Made by a program: the position numbers and the translations under genes. A DNA stretch of 64,000 bases from Plantago ovata (Eukaryota > Streptophyta > Magnoliopsida > Lamiales > Plantaginaceae). The DNA lies in NCBI GenBank assembly GCA_028274465.1, contig CM051455.1, forward strand, positions 94,868,365 to 94,932,364, written 5' to 3'. Below the pieces are notes generated by a model, which did no database searches, had not been told where the DNA came from, and saw nothing but the letters and a program-made list of their open reading frames with translations. This document shows, piece after piece, positions 31,713 through 44,023 of this stretch (within the stretch, counting starts at the first letter, position 1; each line of letters opens with the position of its first letter).

Positions 31713-31792
31713 AAAAGCTGTGGCCGGAGGGAATTGAAACCGGGTGGTGAGGATGATGAAACTCACTACATTCCACTCGGCCACAGCTCTTT
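31713..31792 (-). ncRNA. Degenerate tRNA-like unit, copy 6
   Basis: A diverged relative with the core AAAAGCTGTGGCCGGAGGGA and end GGCCACAGCTC. Box B is mutated (GGTTTCAATTCC on the minus strand). The closing stem survives over about 9 bases. The 80-nt length is nearly kept although the sequence has drifted, fitting an older copy. Confidence 0.5.
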
Positions 31793-32341
31793 AATCATTT
31801 ATTTTTGACAACATTTGGTACTGGTACTTGATTTAATATCAATTTACGTTCAATACTCCAAGTCGAATTTTTCAAATTTTGGAATACGCATAGGGCGTAG
31901 ACCTTCCATCTTTAATAAATTGTTTAAATAAAGCAATGTGTTGAACTACACGCTTTACACAAATTATGGTATTGATTCGATTTTCTTTCTGTATTTAAAA
32001 CACTCGAATTTTAAAGGATTTTGTGGTGACAGAATCCTCGGTTAGTATCTTCCTAAATATTGTGGTGATTGCTTCAAAATTTGCATAAACAATTCAATTA
32101 TTCTTTTGCATTTTTTAGACTTCATATTCGTTCCAACTTATATACGGAAACGATATATATGCCAAAACTAATATATGTGCAACAAAGGAACGATATATAT
32201 TGCCAGAAAAACGTTTAAATATACTAACGATATATATCCCAAAAAACTCAGTATATATATGCGCTTGCATCTCATACTCTAATGCAAAATCTTAAGCATA
32301 CGATTTTGTTATCAGTCGAACAACAAAAAAAAGAGAAAAAG

Positions 32342-34905
32342 ATGAATCCAATTGCTCTTAAAGATCTTTGTAAGGACATGCAGGGTGTCGAGCTTTTCAC
32401 CGTCACCGTTAAGGTTATCAAGCTTTGGAATTCGTTGGATACAAACAAGAACCCACTCGGGGTTGAGGCTATTTTAGTTGATAATGAGGTGATTATTATT
32501 ATGCGTTCCTTTATTATGTTCTGTCGTTTGTAGTAACAACACTAATTTGTGGTTTGTTTTAATCATATAGGGCACCTTGATTCAAGGCACGTCTTCGAAG
32601 AGAATGTTGAAGTTTTTAACCAAAAGGCTTAAGGAGGGAGAAACATATAGAATCAGCAAGTTTGATGTGGAGGAAAATACTCCACCAAAATATCAGAAGG
32701 GGAGGGTCAATCACGTGGCAAGGCTCGTGATGTGTTATGGTGCTGAAGTTACCTAGTGTAGGCCGGATCTCAGCATTCTGACTAACGGTATCAATTTGGT
32801 TGCTTATCGTGACATCAACGATTCTGATCCACAGTTTTATGTTGGTGAGATGTTCTACTTAGCCATATCTTAATTTGTTTAGTAGTAAAAATTACATACG
32901 TATATGTGATTTCGAAAATTTATACTTATTGATTTGCATGTTCAATATTCGTTTTAAATTTTATGTGTATGCTATGGTGCTCCAATATTTTCAAATGTAT
33001 ATGTACCGTATTTTTTTGGTCGTTTAGCTCATGAATTTCTAATTTGTACACTCTTGCAATCTATCACATCCTTTTAATCAATCGATATTATACTTTGTTT
33101 GTGAGCTCCTCACCTCCTCCCTTCCTATATGATACAGATGTTATTGGACAAGTCACGAGTAGAAGTGATGTTACCTTTGTCGAGAAGATGCGTGCTCGCA
33201 AAATTGATGTTGAGCTTCGAGACGATAGGTACCTATTTTAGTATAAATACAGTATACTTTAATAGCTAATATGTTGTTTTCTAGCTTACAAATATATATT
33301 TTTTTTTATAGCAATGTCACTATTAAGGCTGTGCTATGGGAGTCTTATGCTGATAGGATCATTGAGTTGGCCCCTGCTAGCGGAAATGTTGAGCCGGGAA
33401 TTGTTATTATTCTTCAATTTGCTCTTAAGAATTCATATCTTAGTAAGTAAAAAGTCTTTCTAACTCATGCGCTGATTCATTTACGGATTTATAAGTTTAT
33501 GATTTATGAGTTCAAATTTTATGTCAAAACAGATGAGACACGTGTTCAAACCGCTTATCATGCAACCAAGCTTTACATCAACGCTGATCTTCCTGAATTC
33601 CATGAGTTCAACATAAAGTGAGTTAATTTGTAGTTTTGCATGAAGTTAAATTGATATCTTATATCTTTCCTATCTAATGTCGACTTTCAATTGTTTTAGG
33701 AAAAAGGACAATGAAGGTAATTCTGTCACGTATCTCACTGCTGACCCTAGGTCATTAAGACCTGATGAGTGGCTCAACATGGACATGCACAGGACTGCTA
33801 GGCAAATTAAGGATTGCACGACGGTATGTTCTATTAGGTTTGAGTGAAGATGTACAATATCATTTATAATTTTTCGAGTAAAACTTATGAAGTAAATTTG
33901 GTTTGGACAGGCTGGTTCCTACATCACCTTTGTTTGCTTTCAAAAGGTTGATGAGATGTCTCCTTGGTACTATATGTCGTGCTCTTCGTGCAATGGAAAT
34001 GCGAAGAAGTCTCAAGTTGGTGAACCGTGCAATAGCATCAAGTGTGCTGGTCAGCCAATCAAAGCTCTCATTCCCAAGTAATCTCCTTCATCAACTTTAT
34101 ATGACAGTTTCCATCTACTTATTGAATCAATTGATTTATGACTTAAATTTTTATTTATTATCAAATATAGGTTCCGAGTGAAATTCATAGCTAGAGGTGC
34201 TAAGGAGGAGAGAATTTACGTTGTTGTGTTTGAAGAAATGATGATGAAGTTTATCAAGAAAACGTGCCAGCAGGTTTATGATGAATGGAAAGAGGTATAT
34301 TTATTCCATCTATATATCTATATTTATCTATAAGCATTCAAGAGTGTGTTTATGATTTTATTTGATATGTCCCTCAAACAGGAGGATGATGAGGATATGA
34401 TACCAATGGACTTCTCCGTGATGCTGCACCGTGATTACCTTACTAAAGTGAGAATCACGGAGTATAACTTGAAGGGTGACAAGTTTAAAGAGTTTAGCAT
34501 TGATGTGATGACCGATGATGCTGATATTCTGAGGGAGTACGTTAGCATTAGCATTGAGGTATTTTCTGTTGTCATTCGTAGAATAAAATGAATTATTATT
34601 ATTATGGAAAATTAGTGTTATTGTTAATGTTATGATTATCTTATTATGAGATGTTTCAATATCCTAACTCTATGTTTTATTCTCTAATATACCAGAATGG
34701 CGTGTCCGGTTTTAAGTACAATTCGGTTGTACGGAAGGGCAAGGAAAAGGTGGTTCTAGATGGACCTGAAAATGCTAGCAATGATACTGAAGGGTTCGTC
34801 ACACCTTGCAAACGTACTTCGTCTTCTGATAGTGATGATGAGGATGTCAACACTGGTACTCAGAAATCAAGCAGCAGGATTAAGGCTATCAAAATGGAGA
34901 AATAA
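32342..34905 (+). CDS. Replication protein A large subunit-like protein (Helitron-borne)
   Basis: Single-stranded-DNA-binding protein of the RPA70 type, often carried by plant Helitrons and presumed to help rolling-circle replication. Ten exons fit GT-AG rules: 32342-32488, 32571-32844, 33138-33228, 33312-33442, 33533-33617, 33700-33823, 33911-34077, 34171-34294, 34382-34558 and 34696-34905. The start MNPIALKDLCKDM is preferred over an upstream ATG at 32282. OB-fold-like segments occupy exons 1-4. Exon 7 has a zinc-ribbon pattern: CSSC, then C and C in GEPCNSIKC. The C-terminus is Asp/Glu/Ser-rich and ends in basic residues. One in-frame TAG at 32754-32756 in exon 2 breaks it unless that is a splice or sequence error. 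Confidence 0.8.
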
Positions 34906-35944
34906 TTTTTTTCTTCGTAATTTCCCTTTGAACTTATATTGAACAATTTGGTGTTTATGGTTTTAAGTTGGACATGTTTGTTTAAATTTTGTTTTGGACT
35001 GATTTGATATTGCGTGTGTATGGTCATGTTGAACCATATCATTTTGGATATTGCTGGTGATTTTCTGTTTTTTATCAGCCATTTTTCGTTTTGAAGTAGT
35101 ATATGGCCATGTTGAGGTTGCAATGATACATCATTTTTCAATATTTGTGTTTCTATGTTTTGTTTTCTCTCTTTTTTCTTTTTTTAAACAGGTGAGATCG
35201 ATTGCAGTCTACGTCAAGTCGTTAAGGAATCATATAATCTACGCTACTTTTTGATATGGTGGTGTTGAAGTTGCACAGACTTGAGACTTTGGAGTTGTTT
35301 TTGAGCAGTGAATCGATGAAGTTGGAGAACCCTTATGTTATTGAATTTGAGTTGTATTCGAATGTTAAATATGATTTAGTTAAATTTTAATTATGTATTA
35401 TGCACTTTGAAATTGAATAAGACTTTTAATTTTTAAATTGATGGTGGAAGTTCCTTTTTTTTCTTATGATCATGTTAATTTGGAATAATTAAAAGCTTAT
35501 AATACGTTGGTAAATTATATTACTCGATAAGAAGCAGCGCAATTCGCAAAACAATGTTATTTATTAACATCATACGTACACAAGACCGGACATATAAGTA
35601 AATCAGGATTTCAAAAATAATTATTGGTTACGTATTCAAAGTACACTCGGATTTGATAGATCATTTTTACACCCGAATAATGTTTCATGCAATGTTTGAT
35701 TTGATATTATTCGATGTTGATTATTTCCGAATCTACTATATACTTAGCATATATACTCGCGTGCATATTTCCAAGATTTGCAAAGTAATTTTAGTAAGTA
35801 GCAATAGTAATTATGCTTGTGTTTATTATTCAGTATACATGACATATATAGAACCGAAAATGTCAATGGCAGATCTGTTTGTGTGTATGGATCATTTATA
35901 GACGGATATAATTCTCTAAATTGTTTTCTTCTCTTAATCAGTTT
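34906..35944. other. Spacer between the RPA and Rep/helicase genes
   Basis: AT-rich, no recognisable coding sequence. An acceptor-like TTAATCAG at about 35933-35940 just before the Rep gene's ATG suggests that a 5' untranslated intron may end here. The promoter of the second gene is probably in this stretch, with TATA-like sequences near 35740. Confidence 0.4.
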
Positions 35945-38900
35945 ATGAGAACAGGTTTCTCCATGGATGCTAATCGCAAGACGTCCAATTGCAATGATAC
36001 GCGAATCTATACTCGAAATACTGAAAATAGTTGTGATGCAGCTTCTCACATAAACAATTCTAATGGAGTTTCTGATGGTGTGATTCCGAATAAGAGGCCA
36101 AGAGGCAATGGTGTTAGGAACTTATCACCACTTAGTGATATTACAAACGGTATGTGGTTATGTCTCATATAAATTGTTCTTGCTGAAATTTTGATTATGT
36201 CTCATAAATTGTTTGATATCTTTTCCAGCTACTCCCTTCAATTCTAACGTAATTCATAGAAGTGATTATGTTGATTCTAATCATTCTTCGAGACATCTTT
36301 CGCTACCCTCTATCAATAATTGTACTCAAGATGAGAATCAAATTATCTCATCACCGTTCCATGGTAAGTCTGAAATTATGATTATGTCTCATATACTGTT
36401 TGTTCGATTTTTCAGCTAGAAAATGATGCTAATCGAGTAGTGTTAATTATATTGTCACTTTCATTTTGACAACAACTTCTATAATAGAAGCAGGGAGCAA
36501 TTCGAATACAAATTCAACACGCAAAGTCACTAAATCTAAAAAAAGGTTAAGAGTGAATGATAGCTTATCGCCGCTTAGTGACGTTACAAACGGTATGTTT
36601 TTCACATTGGCAATACTCTACATTGTGTGTTGTTCTGGATAAGATTTGGATTATGTCTAATGTATTGTAAGTTTGTTTGTTTTTTAGTTAAATTGGTCGA
36701 TGTTCATGTGAGTAGTAGTATTGAATACGTCAATACTCTTGGAGGTTCGTTGAGACATCTATCTCAATCTTCCGTCAACACTGTTACTCAAGATGAAAAT
36801 CGAATTAACTCATCGTCCATTGTTGGCACTGGTATGATAATATCATTTCATTTTACTTCTCACGTATGATATTTTTTATATTAGTGAATGTCTTAAATTA
36901 GTAGTAGCATGTTCAGCGCTTAATGGGATTCCAATTACTTAATTTTGACATTCGTGGATCTATAGCAAGTTCGATGTACGGGGCAACACCGAATTTGAAG
37001 GCCAATTTATCTGGACATGTTATTACTCCGCAATATTACAATCCTACACAACCGCATGGAATTCCATATAATGTCACACGACCCTCTTTGCCTCCACCGC
37101 CAGGTTACGCTCCTATATCCGTAGGTACTTTTCCTTTACAATATCCTATATCAAGTGTCCTCCTCGACAACTGTTCAAGTCCTGGTGTTGTTGGATCCAC
37201 TAATGTTCAAGCTTCGGTTGCTTCTAAGTCTTCCTTACCGTTTGTTCGCCACCACAATTCCCCGTACCCTGGCCCTATTACGCCAACATGTATGGCCACG
37301 CCTTCACATGAACCTGTGGAGTTCTTTATACTCGAGAGTTCTCCAGAGAGCTCTCCGGATGAAGTTAATACTGTTATATCTCCGCCAATCCACGTTACCA
37401 ATGGTAATTAGTTGTTACTGATCACTCACAATGGAATTCTACGTGTGTATATATATATTACTAAATTATATATTTTAGTAATTCAAATGTATTGTTGATG
37501 TTGTAGGAAATACTTTGTTCCACGGTTCTCTATCTTCTACGCCCTGCGCTCCTAAGAGAAGATCTGTGCTACATGTAGAGGTACTTGAGAGCCTAAGGAG
37601 AGATATAGCACATGAGATGAGAAGTATCGATGTGGTATCAACCGACAAAGGTAAATTTAATTGGGAATTTAATATGATCTCTATAATTATACTCATTTTC
37701 ATCGTGATTTCTAACAATTGTATTTAAAGGTACATCCGACAAAGCTTATAGAGCAGTGACGAAGTTCAATAGACTCAATAGGCGGACTGTTCGACAGAAC
37801 AAACGCATGTTGACATCACGTCCGAACCAGCTCATTTCTTATAGTGAGCCTAATCTTCAATACGGTAAGCCAAATTATTTTGTATTAGCATGTTGCGTTT
37901 AATCTTTTAAATTTGGTCTCATCTATATTTTTATATTGTAGGTATTACTGCACCGGTTGAGATTAACCATTGTTTGGAGATATATAATTTACGAATAGAT
38001 ATGCTTCTTGATAAATATACAATTAAGTTGATTAGAGGTGTATCGCTAGACATTCCAGAGTCTTCTTCTGCTGCTGTTGCAAGGGAAAAACGTAAAGTAG
38101 CAATGGTTCGCAATAGAAAGAAGAATGAGTTGATAGCTAGACGGACTGTTGGTGTTGATGTTGTTGGTAAAGATATGCACTCTAATATGTTTCATTTTCA
38201 TAATGCTTTACGTTTTTGTATATTTATAAGTTGTTCTTATCATGCATTCAGCGTATGAGGATTTGGGTGATCCAACATATAAGTGTCCATTTTGTGGTGC
38301 TCTAATGTGGTTTGCTGAAAAGGTGAAAAATTCATCTAATGGAAATCCTGAATTCAGTCTGTGTTGCAACCGTGGTAAAGTTCAGTTGCCGCGCGTACGA
38401 CCTCCTCCTAGGCTGCTAGATGATCTTTTACATGGAAGGTACGTGGATAGTCAAAATTTTATTGACAACAACCGTGATTACAACATGATGTTTGCTTTTA
38501 CTTCTATGGCTGGGCATCAAGATACGTCGGTCAATGATGGACGTGGTCCGTATACATATCGTCTTGGAGGAAGTAATTATCATTTGGCGGGTAGTTTGTT
38601 GCCGCCAGAAGGAGAATCACCCAAGTTTGCACAGTTATACATGCATTGCGGTGAGGATGAGGTGAAAGATAGAATTAGTGCCCAAAGGTAAATTTGTTTG
38701 TCATTGCAATTAGCCAAATTATCATTTTAGTTTATTTTATTTCTTGGTAGTATGACTTTTTTCATTTGTTTCACTCATTGAGCAGCAATTTTATTCTTTT
38801 TGATTGTGTAGTAAGAATCGTAAATCTCGGGCGATTGATTCCGTTGTATCCGACCTTAAGGAAATGTTAGATGAACATAACATCCTGGCTAAGAGTTTTC

Positions 38901-41900
38901 GTATGGCTGCCGAACGTTTTAAGGTCGATGATAATAGTAGTGTGCGATTAAGGCTCATTGGTAAGAGAACACGTGATGGGAGGATGTATGATCTACCGAC
39001 ATGTAATGAAGTTGCTGCACTCATTGTTGGTATGAGATTCTTTTGTTTGACCATCCTTGAATATATATGATTTATTAAGGCGTTTTTGTTTCGTACTGGA
39101 AAATCACAATATGTACATAGAGTGTCAATTTAAATTTTGATATTCACAAGCTGTTAATACTATTTCAGGTAATGACGAGATGGAAATGGAACCCCGTGAT
39201 ATAATTCTTGAAGAACGTGATAATAATCTGAAGCGTATATCAGAATTGCATGCTAAGTATCTTCCATTACAATATCCTTTATTGTTTCCTTACGGAGAAG
39301 ATGGATATCATACGGAGATCAAGCTCCATGATCGTAGTACAATTAAGAGAGAGCATATAACCCCTAAGGAGTTTTTGTGCTATAGGATGTTTGACCGTGA
39401 AGACGATGCTCAAACAATTCTTATGGGTAGGAAGCTATACCAACAATTCTTGGTTGATGGATACATGATGATGGAGTCCCAACGATTATCTTTCATTACA
39501 AGAAATCAAAAATTATTGAGGGCAGATAATTATAAGTCGATTGAGGATGCTATTCGAAGAGGAGACATTGATCCGACTGATGAGGCTTCGATGATAGGTA
39601 AACGGTTGGTGTTGCCTTCGACATTTGTCGGTGGTCCTCGGTATATGGTCCAGAATTTTCAGGACACCATGGCAATATGCAAAACCTTGAAGTATCCTGA
39701 ATTGTTTATTACGTTCACGTGTAATCCTAAATGGCCTGAGATTACACGCTTTGTTCAAGAAAGGGGACTGAGACCAGAAGACCGGCCGGATATAGTATGC
39801 CGTGTTTTCAAGATGAAGTTGGATCAGCTAATTAAGGACTTGAAGACTGAAAATATATTTGGAAAGGCAATAGCAGGTACCATTTTGTTTATATATTGGT
39901 ATGAGAACATTTATGGAACAGTTTATATATGTGTTATGTGTATTAATAATCTATATCGGTTTCCTATCACTTGCAGTTGTCTACACGGTTGAGTTTCAGA
40001 AGCGTGGTTTACCACATGCCCATATTCTACTGTGGATAGACAGGAATGATAGGTCCTTGGATGTGAGTGAAATTGATAATGTTATTTGTGCGGAGATACC
40101 GGACAAGGAACTTAATCCGGATTTGTATAAGGCCGTATCGGAGTACATGGTACACGGACCATGTGGTGTGCTGAACCAGAATTCTCCGTGTATGGATAGA
40201 GAGAAGAGGAAATGTACAAAGAAATTTCCCAAGTCGTTTAATGAAAGAACGACATTTGATGATAATGGATATCCCGTTTACAGGAGGCGGGATACTGGTG
40301 CCACGATAATTAAGAATGGTATTGAAGTGGACAATAGGTAAATCTACGTTACTTTATATTAACATTTTTTTTATGATATGTTTATATAGTTGGATCAGTG
40401 ATTCGTGATCTACATTTACAGGTATATTGTCCCGTACAATCCTTACTTATTGATGAAATATCAAGCTCATATTAATGTTGAGAGGTGCAACTCAACGAAC
40501 TCAATCAAGTATCTCTTCAAGTATGTCAATAAGGGTGTTGACAGGTGCGGTGCAAAGATTATGGTTGAGAATGAGGTTAAGGATTATGTGGATTGCCGTT
40601 ATATATCTGCTTGCGAAGCAGTGTGGTGTTTGTTGGGATATCCCATTCACTATCGAGATCCTCCCGTAGAGCGTTTGCCATTCCACTTGGAAGGTGAGCA
40701 GACAATGTGTTTCAAAGACGGTGACTACATTCCGGATTTGAAAGAGAAACAAACTGTTGCACATTCAAAATTCCTTGCTTGGATGGATTTCAATAAAAAA
40801 CACCCTGAGGCCCAAAAGTATCTGTATGCGGAGTTTCCACAGCATTACGTGTACGATGTTCCTGAGCGCAGGTGGAAGGATAGACAGAAAGCAAGGAGGA
40901 AGATTGGTAGGATTTATCATGTTCCCCCTGGTACCGGTGCTTTATACCATCTCAGGATAATGCTGAATCACATAAGGGGTGCTACCTGCTTTGAAGATTT
41001 GAGAACGGTGAATGGTGTTGTCTATGAAACGTACCGTGACGCTTGCTACGCACTAGGGCTGCTTGATGATGATGCTGAGTATATTGATGGCATTAAGGAG
41101 GCATTCTTTTGGGGTGGGGGTTACTACCTTCGTCAGTTGTTTTCCATGCTTCTTATGTCTAATAGTATGTCTAGACCAAAGCATGTTTGGGAGAACACTT
41201 GGATGTATTTATCGGATGATATAATCATACGTATGCGGAATCAGTTTAACAATCCAGGTATGTATGTGGTGTGAGATATTTTATCGGTTTTACTTGATGT
41301 TTTTTTTATTATTATTAACACGCCGTACAATGTAGATTTGCAATTGAGTGAAGAACAACGGAAACAACTTGCTCTTTCTGCAATTCAGGACATCCTGAAG
41401 AAGAACGGGTGCAGTTTGGATCAATACGAAGGTATGAAACTTCCGGATAATGTTGTCATTGGTGATGGATTGAACAAGTTAATTGCCGAAGAGATGACAT
41501 ATGATTTGCATGAATTGCAAGCTGAGCATGCCAAGTTGTATCCGTGTTTGACGGACGAACAGAAGAATAATTATCAAATGATCATGGATGCTATTGAATT
41601 AGAAACAGGTGGTGTGTTTTTCGTCTATGGTTATGGTGGTACGGGCAAGACGTTCCTCTGGAGAACATTATGCTCAGCTATTCGTGGTCGAGGTGATATT
41701 GTCCTTCCAGTTGCTTCGAGTGGCATTGCTTCTCTTCTCCTTCCTCGGGGCCGTACTGCGCATTCTAGATTTAGTATACCTATAGAGGTTGATGAGACGA
41801 CCATGTGCAGCCGAATAACTCCGAACAGCGAGTTGACCGCGTTGATAAAACGCTGCCAGTTGATCATATGGGATGAAGCTCCCATGACAAATAAGTTTTG

Positions 41901-43090
41901 TTTTGAGGCTCTTGATAGGAGTTTGAGGGATGTTATTAGAGGTCCGGATGGTTTGACGAACGCTAAACCGTTTGGTGGAAAGGTTATTGTGTTTGGTGGT
42001 GATTTCCGTCAGATTTTGCCCGTTGTACCCAAGGGTAGCAGGCATGATATTGTCCATGCAACACTATGTTCTTCTAACCGTATATGGAGATATTGCAAGG
42101 TGTTGAATCTCACGAAGAACATGCGATTGCAGGTTAGTATATAATTTGTACTTCATTATCATGTGTGTTCTATTGTGTTTAGTTTCTTAGTGTTTATGTT
42201 TATTGTTGTAGTCTGGAAGTTCAGCTGAGGAAGTTGCTAATATAAAGGAGTTTGCTGATTGGTTGTTGCGTGTCGGAGATGGTGTGGAAGGGGGCGATAA
42301 CGATGGTGAGGTTGATTTCAAATTGCCAAAGGATATACTCATTCTTGAAGCTCCGGATGATCCTATAGCCGCAATGGTGAAATCTACATATCCATCTCTT
42401 TTGGATCATGTTGGAGATGGAGATTATTTTCAGGATAGGGCTATACTGGCGCCGACAAATGAGGTAGTAGAACAGATTAATAACTACGTCATGGAGTTGT
42501 TGCCGGGTGATGCAGTTGAGTATATGAGTTCTGATAGTATATGCCCGGATGAGGATGATGTTGTCAATCGAGAGGATGTTTATTCGGTTGAATTTCTAAA
42601 TACAATCAGAACTTCTGGGCTGCCAAACCACTTGATCCGATTGAAGGTTGGTTGCCCCGTTATGCTCTTGCGTAACATCGACCCGGCGGCTGAACTTTGT
42701 AATGGAACTCGGTTGGTGGTGACGGATCTTGGTGAAAAGATTATACAGGCCAAAGTAATTCATGGGAAGTATGCCGGAAATAGAGTTTACATACCGCGGA
42801 TGGTTCTTTCACCTTCTGACCACACCAAGTTTCCAATACGATTCCAGCGCCGACAGTTTCCTATTGCTATCTGCTACGCAATGTCTATCAACAAGAGTCA
42901 AGGACAATCGTTGGGTAATGTTGGCCTCTATCTTCCTAATCCAGTTTTCAGCCATGGTCAGCTCTATGTTGCGTTTTCTAGAGTTACTAGCAAGAAAGGG
43001 TTGAAGGTTCTAATACTTGATCAAGATGGTAAACCCACCGACACTACCACTAATATAGTGTACAAAGAAGTCCTTTGGAAGTTGCGATGA
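35945..43090 (+). CDS. Helitron Rep/helicase transposase
   Basis: Cuts, strand-transfers and unwinds the element. Fifteen exons by eye: 35945-36149, 36229-36363, 36488-36592, 36688-36831, 36966-37403, 37507-37650, 37730-37864, 37942-38166, 38252-38687, 38812-39029, 39169-39876, 39977-40337, 40422-41257, 41336-42132 and 42212-43090; the fifth exon's start is least sure. The N-part is Ser/Asn-rich. A zinc-finger-like [13 protein letters not shown] lies near 38285. The Helitron_like_N Rep domain has the HUH-type PHAHILLW (HAH at 40015-40023) and two tyrosines in KYLFKYVNK (40510-40512 and 40522-40524). The PIF1 helicase has GGTGKT (41635-41652), IIWDEAPM (about 41860), [10 protein letters not shown] (about 41994), [10 protein letters not shown] and YVAFSRV. 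No stop was seen inside the exons. An alternative start is the ATG at 35963. Confidence 0.9.
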
Positions 43091-43277
43091 ATGCTCCTTT
43101 GTATTTCCTTTGCTATACATTGATTATGAATTTTCTACTTTTGACTCGAATTACTTCATTATAATACTTTACTTTACTTTAAACATTTTTTTACGATTAT
43201 CTTTGAATAATCTTTTCTTTAATGAATATAAGATAAGAATTATATCATACCGTGGCATCGCCACGGGTATGTACTAG
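43091..43277 (+). terminator. Helitron 3' end with hairpin and CTAG
   Basis: The last 187 bases are AT-rich and end in the stem CCGTGGC (43250-43256), loop ATC, GCCACGG (43260-43266); the stem extends by ATA/TAT with one bulged G. Seven bases later comes CTAG (43274-43277), followed by T. This hairpin plus CTRR is the Helitron replication-termination signal. TTGAATAATC and AATGAATATAAG upstream may serve in polyadenylation of the helicase mRNA. Confidence 0.9.
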
Positions 43278-44023
43278 TTTATATATGAAAGAAGAAAAAA
43301 GACTCATGCCTAATATCCATTGTGTATCACTTTTAAGGATACTAAATTATTCCAAACCAGCAAGTTCCAGTCCCACTCCTTGCTCCCAGGCGACAAAGAC
43401 TCCAACCTTAAAGATCCAAAGAAGCCTTTTTTTGGTACCTTCTCTAACTTTATAGGGTCCGGTTTTAATAGAAATAATAAAGGATCGATGAATGAGGATA
43501 AATCTTATTTATTTATTTACTTACTTTTTTAGAAGTTTATATTGAAATGTCAAAATTGAAAGTAAAAAACATGGATCCTAAAACTTTATTGAAAAGAACG
43601 GATAAAATGTTATTATGTTGGGGAGTAATGTTCTTGGAGCTTAATTTGGCACATAATTAACTTGGCATAGAGAGGATCTTCCTATATAAAAAAAGTGGTT
43701 ATAGGAGATTAATCAAATTGGACCACCACCAACACAAAAATTAAGAATTCTTACATTGGGATGATTATGAAAACTAATTAAATTATTTTATGACAAATGC
43801 GTACATATTTTAATTGGTTATTATACTAGTTTTATGACAAATGCGTACATATTTTAAATTATTTTATGACAAATGCGTACAATTAATTAAATCATTTTAA
43901 TTGGTTATTATACTATTTTTGTAAGCTAATATTGGGGGAGTAATGTACAATTAATTAAGTCATTTTAATTGGTTATTATACTATTTTTGTAAGCTGATAT
44001 TGGGGGAGTAATGTACATTGCAG
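43278..44023. other. Non-coding stretch between the Helitron and the DA1-like fragment
   Basis: AT-rich. It includes a 68-base tandem duplication (listed apart) and repeated GACAAATGCGTAC words near 43790, 43835 and 43867. The short frame at 43320-43520 has no family resemblance. The LIM exons expected upstream of a DA1-like gene are not found here. Confidence 0.5.
43877..44012. repeat. 68-base tandem duplication
   Basis: 43877-43944 and 43945-44012 are near-identical (TTGTAAGCTAATATTGGGGG against TTGTAAGCTGATATTGGGGG). The second copy runs straight into the 3' splice acceptor of the DA1-like fragment (TGCAG at 44019-44023). Confidence 0.85.

Larger units (their letters stand above)
31234..32341. 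other. Non-coding Helitron stretch before the RPA gene
   Basis: It holds the fifth and sixth tRNA-like units with their spacers, then AT-rich sequence. Repeated CGATATATAT words lie near 32140-32240 (AACGATATATATGCC and similar). TATA-like ATATATATG at 32253-32262 lies 80 bases upstream of the RPA gene's ATG and is a possible promoter. Confidence 0.4.
27830..43277 (+). mobile_element. Helitron, about 15.4 kb, with RPA and Rep/helicase genes
   Basis: Helitrons are rolling-circle DNA transposons without terminal inverted repeats. The 5' end TCTATATATACATG at 27830 follows an A. The 3' end CTAG at 43274-43277 is followed by T and preceded by a hairpin at 43250-43266. All three signals are the classic Helitron boundaries. 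The right part codes for an RPA-like protein and a Rep plus PIF1-type helicase, both plus strand. The left third is non-coding, with tRNA-like repeats, captured fragments and an inverted piece of the helicase gene. The Rep/helicase frame looks open through all predicted exons, so autonomy is possible, though one stop lies in the RPA gene. Confidence 0.85.

Noticed and set aside
36213-36419. Separate small gene in the Helitron
   Set aside because: It is one exon of the Rep/helicase gene read through its introns.
41631-42057. Minus-strand frames of 84 and 127 codons in the helicase exon, similar to frames at 30607-30955
   Set aside because: They are antisense shadows. The similarity is explained by the inverted copy of the helicase exon.
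43252-43532. Short frames after the Helitron end as LIM exons of the DA1-like gene
   Set aside because: No Cys/His zinc pattern of a LIM domain is present and no family resemblance was seen.
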